Program-made: the position numbers and the translations under genes
The notes under the pieces: generated by a model
The model's input: the letters and a program-made list of their open reading frames with translations, nothing else
The model's database searches: none
Told to the model about the DNA's origin: nothing
Origin: Guillardia theta CCMP2712
Lineage: Eukaryota; Cryptophyceae; Pyrenomonadales; Geminigeraceae
DNA length: 64,000 nucleotides
Assembly (NCBI RefSeq): GCF_000315625.1
Contig: NW_005434658.1
Coordinates: 636,750 to 700,749, forward strand
Reading direction: 5' to 3'
In this document: positions 57,670 to 64,000 of the stretch, piece by piece
How the letters are laid out: the number at the start of each line of letters is the position of its first letter
Position numbering within the stretch: position 1 is the first letter of the stretch

Positions 57670-60440
57670 CTACAGCATGACGAGCTTTACACCGAGCGGA
57701 AACTCGAGCTTCGCGGTGGACTCGTTGAAGACCTGGACAAGAGTCAGAGGAGGGCGGACGGGGAGCAGCCGACTGACCGTCATCTTGTACAGGCGACACG
57801 CAGGGGGGCGAGACCCTTCTACAGCTTCGGCTCTCGTGAAGAAGAGGTGGGTCACCCACTGCTTGAATCTCGGGGGATGGATCAGTTGGCCCTTGCACGA
57901 GTAGAGAGTCTCGGACAGATCCTCTGAGCCGATCTCTTCCTCCTCCACGCCATGGCAGAGCATCTGCACCTGAGGAGAAGTCAACGGGGTGCGAGCAGGG
58001 TCGGTAGGCCCCCACTCACTTTGGTCTCCTCGCCGCTCTCGAGCCCTGCAGGCTGCCCGCTCAGCATGCGGTCGGCGATCATGGTGCCGGTCGCAAGGCG
58101 GAACTTGGTCCGCTCGTTGAAATTTCTGATGACGTCAAGCTCTTTGTCACCAGTCTCGAACAAGTGCGAGACAAGAGATTGTATCAGCATCTGCTTGCTC
58201 TCTGGCTTCGTCATGATGATCCCGAACCATGCCTGCGCCAGCGCAGGGAGCGTGTCGTTGCGGTTCGACGCCCCGTGCTCGTAGACGAGCTCCAGGTACT
58301 TCCTGCTTCCGACGTCGTACACCCTATTCTTGATCAAGATCTCAATGTTGTCCTTCCTCTTCACCACCCAGTCAAGGATCATACGCTGCCCTCTCGTCGC
58401 CATCCCTTCCTCGAGGCTGGCGACCTGGTTCAGCTGCGTCATCCGCTCCTCGTCAAACCACATCTGGTTGACTGTGCTCCTCCTCTCCAGCAGTTCGTGG
58501 TGATCCCTGTTCCCCTCGTTGCTGATGGGGATGATCTCGAACTCTTGGGGGAAGGTGTACTCCTGCAGGCACCACATCCTGTTCTCGTACCAATCTTCCT
58601 TCTCCAGCCTCGTGTCCCCAGAGTTGTCAAAGGCCAGCACAACCCCAGCTGAAGAGTAGAGCGCCACCATTCGAGGAATAAGAATGTTCCTCATTTCTCG
58701 TTTCTTCTCCTCGTATTCAAGGTCTTTCGCTTCACTGCTGTTCACTTGAGGGATACAGAACTGATCCATCCAGACATAGTCCTCTGTCTGCTTTGACAGA
58801 GCCTTGATCAGGGCGATCAACTGCGGTTCGATCATCGTCACCACCCAGTCGAAGCCGTCGCTGTTGCTGTGGCGAATCCTGAAGCATCGGGGAACACTCG
58901 AAGGATCATTCTGCTTCTTCATATAGAGTTTGCGGTCGGACCAGCGGTAGCTCAGCACCACGGCCAGTTCAACTCGATCTTGGCTGGCTAGGTACATGGG
59001 GACATCCATGGAACACTGGATGTCACCAGCATCCGACTCTTTCTGCTTTCCCTCGTCCTTGCCAGACTCTTGCGAGTCGTCCTTCGTGACACCTGCTGCG
59101 TCCTCCTCGCCCTGGAGAACAACATGCGTGAAGTTTGATTCACGACTCTCCTCCAAGATCCGCTCCAGCTCTTTCACAAATGCAGATCGCAGCATAATCA
59201 AGCCGTAATTGTTGCGTTTTGGCCTATCCAGGAGATCCTTCACGCTGTATGACTTGTCATCCACAATGAAGATCGTACATGTCAGAAGAAAGCAGATGAA
59301 GAACAAGATGCTGGCAAATACATAAATTTGTCCCAGCGCACCCAAGTGAGATAGAGCACACCCTCCGAACCAAGGGATGTTCATGAAGAGATAAAAGGCT
59401 TGTAGAACTTTCCGCTTCGGGCGCGAACTCAGCATAAAGATCTTGCGGGACAAGCTCCACTTCTTCGGCAACTTTGCAGGCTTGTCCTTCTTCCTTCTCT
59501 TCAGTATCTTTTTCAAAGGATAAAATATCAAGTTGAGGACCCCAAAATCGATCAATGCCGTCACAAGCGTCACTGTGTACATGAAGGGAGCGAAGAGGTA
59601 GCGCCTCTTGGGGTTCACTGCTCCGTACGCTCCCAAGCTGATCACGAGGAATGGGATGAAGCCCAACCCAGCAATCACCACAGCGATAGACTGGCGAAAC
59701 TCTGTTCGCTGAACCCATGCTCCGATGACAGGAAACCTCCATTCCTTGATGGTCAAATTCTCTAGTTCCTTGGATTTCAAAGTGAAGTCGCTGCTGGAGC
59801 TCAGTACGACAGTCTTCAGGATGATGCCAAGTGATACTCCCAACCAAACAGCATATGCTGAGATGTAAAGCTGCAAATCACAGCTGAAACAGCTGTTTGC
59901 ACCATAGGCATACCCTGCTGCCGTGGGATCGCCCGCAAAAATGCACTGGCTGTTGTCGATGACAAAGAATTTGATGGTCATCGCGCAAATCAACAGCAGC
60001 CATAGAAGGATTGCAGCGTCAACAAACCTGTTCATCGCACGGATCCTCGTCTTCTGTGCATCACACAAATCAGAGGTGCAGAGAGCTAGCGCAGTCCTAT
60101 TCTCCTCTTTCACGCTTTGCCGCCACATCCCAAAGAGCGACTTGTAAAAGATCAGGAGCGTCCACCAGACACTGTGAAAGCAGAAAACCCCGACGCTGAG
60201 GTAGAACAAGGGGATGACTGCTCCCTTCGAAGCTCCCTCGAGGTCACGGAAGCATCTCCCTCGGAGGTATGACCACAAAAGAAAGTAGAGCAGCAGTAAC
60301 AGTTGAACGACCGTGAGCCCTCTGATGAAGGTGGAGAAGGAGGACAGTTCTACTCCTGGAAGCTTGATATACATCCATTGCTTCTGACTGTGACTGGACA
60401 CGTGGATCCTCTTGCTGTACATGCGATTGAGAGGCTGCAT
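57670..60440 (-). CDS. Polytopic membrane protein with a HET (heterokaryon-incompatibility-type) domain
   Basis: Two exons, 60440-58020 and 57969-57670, joined in phase 0, 906 residues. About eight hydrophobic segments occupy residues 35-410 (for example VVQLLLLLYFLLWSYL; ILLWLLLICAMTIKFFV; VVIAGLGFIPFLVISLGAYG; IYVFASILFFICFLLTCTIF). A soluble half follows with HET-domain motifs in order: ELAVVLSYRWSDRKLY; then YVWMDQFCIPQ (the W-x-D-x-x-C-I-x-Q core); EMRNILIPRMVALYSSAGVV; and NRMWCLQEYTFPQEFEIIPI (R-x-WC-x-QE). The last ~250 residues are mixed helix and strand with no domain I recognise. HET domains are TIR-related modules known from fungal self/non-self death and from algal and land-plant proteins of unknown role. 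Fusion to a multi-pass membrane part suggests a sensor. No signal-peptide-type leader is seen; the first hydrophobic segment acts as anchor. Confidence 0.8.
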
Positions 60441-61552
60441 GTTGCCACCGCTTTACTTCCACTTGTTTGATGTGGAGGAAGCGAAGGCCAGGAGTAGGTC
60501 AGATGCAACAAGATGACGCCTTCATCAGAGCCGTATCAACTTGTACTCTTGCCATGGCTCTGTATGCCTCCTCCCTTGCCCGCCATGCCCTCCTCCCGGG
60601 CTCAGCACCGATCCCAGCAGCCATGCTGCCGCATCCGTTGACCTCTTTAGAAGTGATTTTAATCGTTTACTCCAAAAGTTGAAAGCGAGACCGTGACATT
60701 TGAATTCTCTTCAAAGTTAACCGCCCTGCCACCGCCAGCGCCGGGGCCCGGACCGGGCCCAGTTTCAGTGTCTCCGGGCTACAAGAACCGACCGTTCAAC
60801 GGTTAGAAGTTGATTGACAACTGGCGGACGGTTGAAAGACTCCGACAACTGACCACCCCGCCGTCGCAAGTACCCTGGAGCTTCCTGGAGTACCCCAATG
60901 TTTCCCCGCTTATTCACGGGTAGATCATCACTACCGGCTCCTGGTCCACCCCCATTGCAATAGCAAGTTCACTGGTGGATTCACTGTCAGGGGGTATCTG
61001 AAATTTTATTGGACCTTTTCAATCATTGCATCAATGTGATCAAATGAGTCAAATATTGATGAAATCGGGATAGTCCCCTACTTTTTACCACAATTTGCCG
61101 AGTAATTAGGGGTACTTTGCTAGCAAAGTATTTTTCCTGTGGGTGCATCATCTGAACATGATTTCAAACATTGGATGCTTTTGAGAATTCCCCTCTCCAT
61201 AGGATTCTGCATGTAGTCAAGAGCGATGGATAGAGACGAGGAGGCTGAGGGCTGTAGGGGACGGGAGGGTCGAGGGAAACGAGCACAGAGCACTCGTGCT
61301 GATAGCACTTGAGGACCGTGACTGAGGAGGAGAAGGATGCTGTCTGGGAAGTGCCACAGAGGAAAGGGAGAAGTGAGGTGTTGTTGGGAAATGGTTATGG
61401 GATGATGGAGGAGGGGAGGGGAAATAGGCACAGTGAAGATGGATTGGATTCTAGGGAATTTGCTCTGATCATTTTCTCCCCAAGGTTGATCATCATGAAC
61501 TAGCTCATCTCGCTCAAAACAAGCTTTGCCTAACTCTTCCAGGGAGGGCAGA
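60441..61552. other. Intergenic region with small GC island and GGGGTA-type sequence
   Basis: 60720-60860 is GC-rich with ACGGTTGA words. 60860-61130 carries ACCCC/GGGGTA words and AT-rich patches. 61200-61500 is purine-rich. It lies between divergent genes (HET gene minus, unknown gene plus). No exon seen. Confidence 0.55.
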
Positions 61553-64000
61553 ATGGACCCAACAACACTGTTGATAACGTCTGGACCTCCTTTTGCAGTC
61601 GCAGATCCTCCTTCCAAGGACGACATCTACCTGCCGATATCGCGATCCCCCCAGCTTGCCGACAACAAGCGGGTCTTCACCTCCACCAGGAGGTTCCGAG
61701 TGCACAACGATGCCGACTCAGCCAGGAGCCTCCGCTCGCACGTTCGAAGTCGCCCGGCCGCTCTGCTAATCCTCACTCTTCTTGTTCGCAGGACATCCCT
61801 GGTGCGCAGGCCAGCAGCACGCGGAACCTCCTGGTGACCAAGAGGTTCGGGAATGACAAGAAGGCCGTGGTCGGGATCTACGACGAGAAGACACAGCACG
61901 AGGTCGAAGCCTTCTGTTCCGTGTACCACAAGGCCAGCAACACAGGGCTGCTGGGAGATGCTGTTCTCGGAAGTTACCTTCCTCACAGGTTCCCCGTGGT
62001 CTCACACTTTACTCGCAGGATGATTGAGGAGGTTTCGCAGGTCGCAATCGTACAGGCTGAAGAACAAGAACGTCAAGTACTCGCTGCAGACAGAAGGTTT
62101 GCTCTTGTGTCAACTGCCTCGGCGATCCCTAATGCACATCAGATATTTTCGGCGCACAACCAAAGCAGTTGTCCAGGTGGCTCAACAGCTTTGAGCATAA
62201 TTGCGGTCGATAAGGCTGACAAACTCCTTGAGATTCCTTGAAGTCACCTCGAGGCATCTAGATCCTCTCTCTCCCAAGTACAAACACCCGAGCTTCAAAC
62301 CTGCCGATCCTCTAGTGCCCAAGGTCGGGACATGCCGAGGCGATGCGATGTGTGTGTATCCCTGATGTGTACTGTTGTCTGCCGCAGTCGAATGGGCACA
62401 ACTCGCTCGATGTCAAGGACCTGGTCTTCTCTGCCGGAGATGGAGAGCTCAGACCTGTCTTCGGCGTCGGGTAGCTGGCACTTTCCCTATGCACCTGCCA
62501 GATGCTGAGAACTCCCCAGCTGGACGGCTGAGCGAAGGGACAAGTTGCTCTCGACAAGGTCGACGTCGCACGACGACATCGGTGGAGGAAGCTGGTGATG
62601 AGCAGAGCTGATGGAGGAGCCGCAGGGCTGTTGGATAACAAGGCGACCAGAAGATCGCAGAGACAAACGAGGAACCCGCTAGGGGATGATATCCTCACCA
62701 TCACAAGAGGCCCGACCATGCCGGGGATCACGGTGAGGGTCACGATGCTCCTCATGGAGATGCTGTTGGTGACGTGTGCTGGGGTCGACAGGGCTCCTCG
62801 TTCAAGAGCCGACGCAACACAGACCCGCTGGCTCCTGCTTACCACCTGAGCCTGGAGCTCTCGGCTGTAGATCACGAGACTTTGAGGGCGGTACGTTTGA
62901 TGACCTCCTGTCGGGTCGCGTGAGACTCGGCGCGTCGTCACAGTGACCTCTTTTAAGCAGAAGATGTCTCCTAACGCTTCGTCTCCGGGAACCAATGCGT
63001 CGCCAACTTCGCTTGACGTGTCGGGTGAAGTTCAGAGTCCCGGTGGAGCAAGTCCTGGGCATTTGAATGGAGAACTTTCCGAATCCTTTGTGCAGGTTTG
63101 ACATGATTTTAGTGTTTATGATTTTTGCGTTCATTGATCTGTCTTCTGAACTGTAGGATTCCAACGATTTCAACATTGTTCCATTTCAAGCTGATGGTCC
63201 CAGAACACGATTATGTGATTTCGGTCTGACCTTTATCTCTTTGAGCAGGGAGCCTTTCAAAGTATGTCATCGAGTTGTTAGTGATGGGAAGTAGAACTTT
63301 CTGACATGTGCTGGGTATTGTTTTGCAGGCAAGACAAGATGGCAAATAATACAAGCACGCTCTCCTCCCCCGACAAGGTCCAACTCCATGTCTGGTACTA
63401 CAGCTCATCATCACACGCAGATTACATCTCCATTTAGCGCGTCTGTTGGCAGCAAGGTCCTCAATCCACTCGACGCTTTCCCTTTGTGTTTTCTTCTTGC
63501 TGCCACTTCTCCATCTTCTTCCCGACCTCTCCTGCCTCCTCCTCCAGCTGCATCTTCAAGCGTGCGAGTCTTTCTTCCCTTTGACACAGCGATCTCAGGT
63601 CTACATCAACTACGGAGTAGTAGAGGGATCCTCCCCCTCCAACCTGGACCTGAAGCGGATGAAGTCCATTACCCCGCACTGCCAGCCTCTTTCCTCACCT
63701 CTGCTCCTGCAGGTACTCCAGTCAGTCGGGCGAGGGCTCCCCAGACCTCAAAGGATCGACGCTCCTCAAGACGGAGGTCAGGGACAAGTCTGGAAGTACC
63801 AGGCTGCTCATGTGGTGCCGCAGGATGTCGATGGCGCAGGTTTCCAGCCTTTCAACGCCATGAAGTCGCAAGTCGGGTGAGCGATCAGAGGGCCCTGAGC
63901 TGCCATGACGATGAGCATGCAGCGGAGGGATCTACGGTGGATCATACAGGAAGTCAACCACCTCTAGGAGGGAGTTCAGAGAGACGTAAAACCTCCTCCT
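61553..64000 (+). CDS. Unidentified multi-exon gene (3' end possibly outside window)
   Basis: The ATG at 61553 begins MDPTTLLITSGPPFAVADPP. It continues DIYLPISRSPQLADNKRVFT, STRRFRVHNDADSARSLRSH. A second exon (about 61791 on) gives NLLVTKRFGNDKKAVVGIYD and EVEAFCSVYHKASNTGLLGD. Likely later exons: SNGHNSLDVKDLVFSAGDGE (about 62390), NPLGDDILTITRGPTMPGIT (about 62670), DPLAPAYHLSLELSAVDHET (about 62825), a Ser/Pro-rich exon SPNASSPGTNASPTSLDVSG (about 62965), VYINYGVVEGSSPSNLDLKR (about 63600) and YSSQSGEGSPDLKGSTLLKT (about 63718). Splicing between them is tentative. The segments have good coding character but no motif I can name. The disordered Ser-rich middle suggests a regulatory or scaffold protein. 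More than one gene could be present. Confidence 0.4.

Overview
This is a eukaryotic nuclear window: most genes are split by short introns (about 50-150 bp, GT-AG with at least two probable GC-AG), there are no bacterial-style operons, and several predicted proteins belong to flagella (AK7, SPAG16/PF20) or carry an N-terminal signal peptide followed by a Phe-containing plastid transit region. A flagellated alga with a complex (secondary) plastid fits best; the leader style and the mix of GC-rich islands and polypurine tracts suggest a cryptophyte such as Guillardia. That is an inference, not a proof. Two runs of 100 N (25825-25924, 36242-36341) are assembly gaps.

Layout. 1-11000: the 3' part of an Integrator subunit 1-like gene (+), a large plastid-targeted membrane protein of unknown function (-), and an FHA-domain gene (+). 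11-18 kb: a TPR protein fused to a SAM methyltransferase (+) and an SK-type potassium channel (+). 17.7-19.9 kb: repeat desert. 19.9-26.6 kb: a Raf/TKL-like kinase with a C-terminal CaaX box (+), a PAP/fibrillin-like plastid protein (-), and a Fes1/HspBP1 Hsp70 exchange factor (+). 26.7-31.3 kb: adenylate kinase 7 (-) with degenerate catalytic motifs and an RWP-RK transcription factor (-). 31.3-33.9 kb: strand-asymmetric G-rich DNA. 33.9-42.2 kb: two coiled-coil genes (+), a YqaJ-type nuclease with a targeting leader (-), and an EB1-like CH-domain protein (-). 42.2-44.6 kb: repeats. 44.6-46.3 kb: RTF2 fused behind a ubiquitin-like domain ending in LRGG (+). 46.3-48.1 kb: GC-rich island. 48.06-50.33 kb: a nearly perfect palindrome whose arms each hold a full RWP-RK gene, with a third partial copy in its centre. 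50.9-56.1 kb: ESF2/ABT1 (-), a tail-anchored protein (+), and SPAG16 (-). 57.7-60.4 kb: a polytopic membrane protein with a HET domain (-). 61.5 kb to the end: an unidentified multi-exon gene (+).

The neighbours do not form one pathway. They group loosely into axoneme/microtubule (AK7, SPAG16, EB1-like), RNA/ribosome and genome maintenance (INTS1, ESF2, RTF2, YqaJ nuclease), plastid (three leader-bearing proteins) and regulation or signalling (three RWP-RK genes, the kinase, the SK channel, the HET membrane protein). The items most worth a second look are the RWP-RK palindrome, the ubiquitin-like-RTF2 fusion with a built-in cleavage-like junction, and the membrane HET protein. Exon boundaries were read by eye from splice consensus and reading-frame continuity. 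Gene spans are therefore firmer than individual splice sites.
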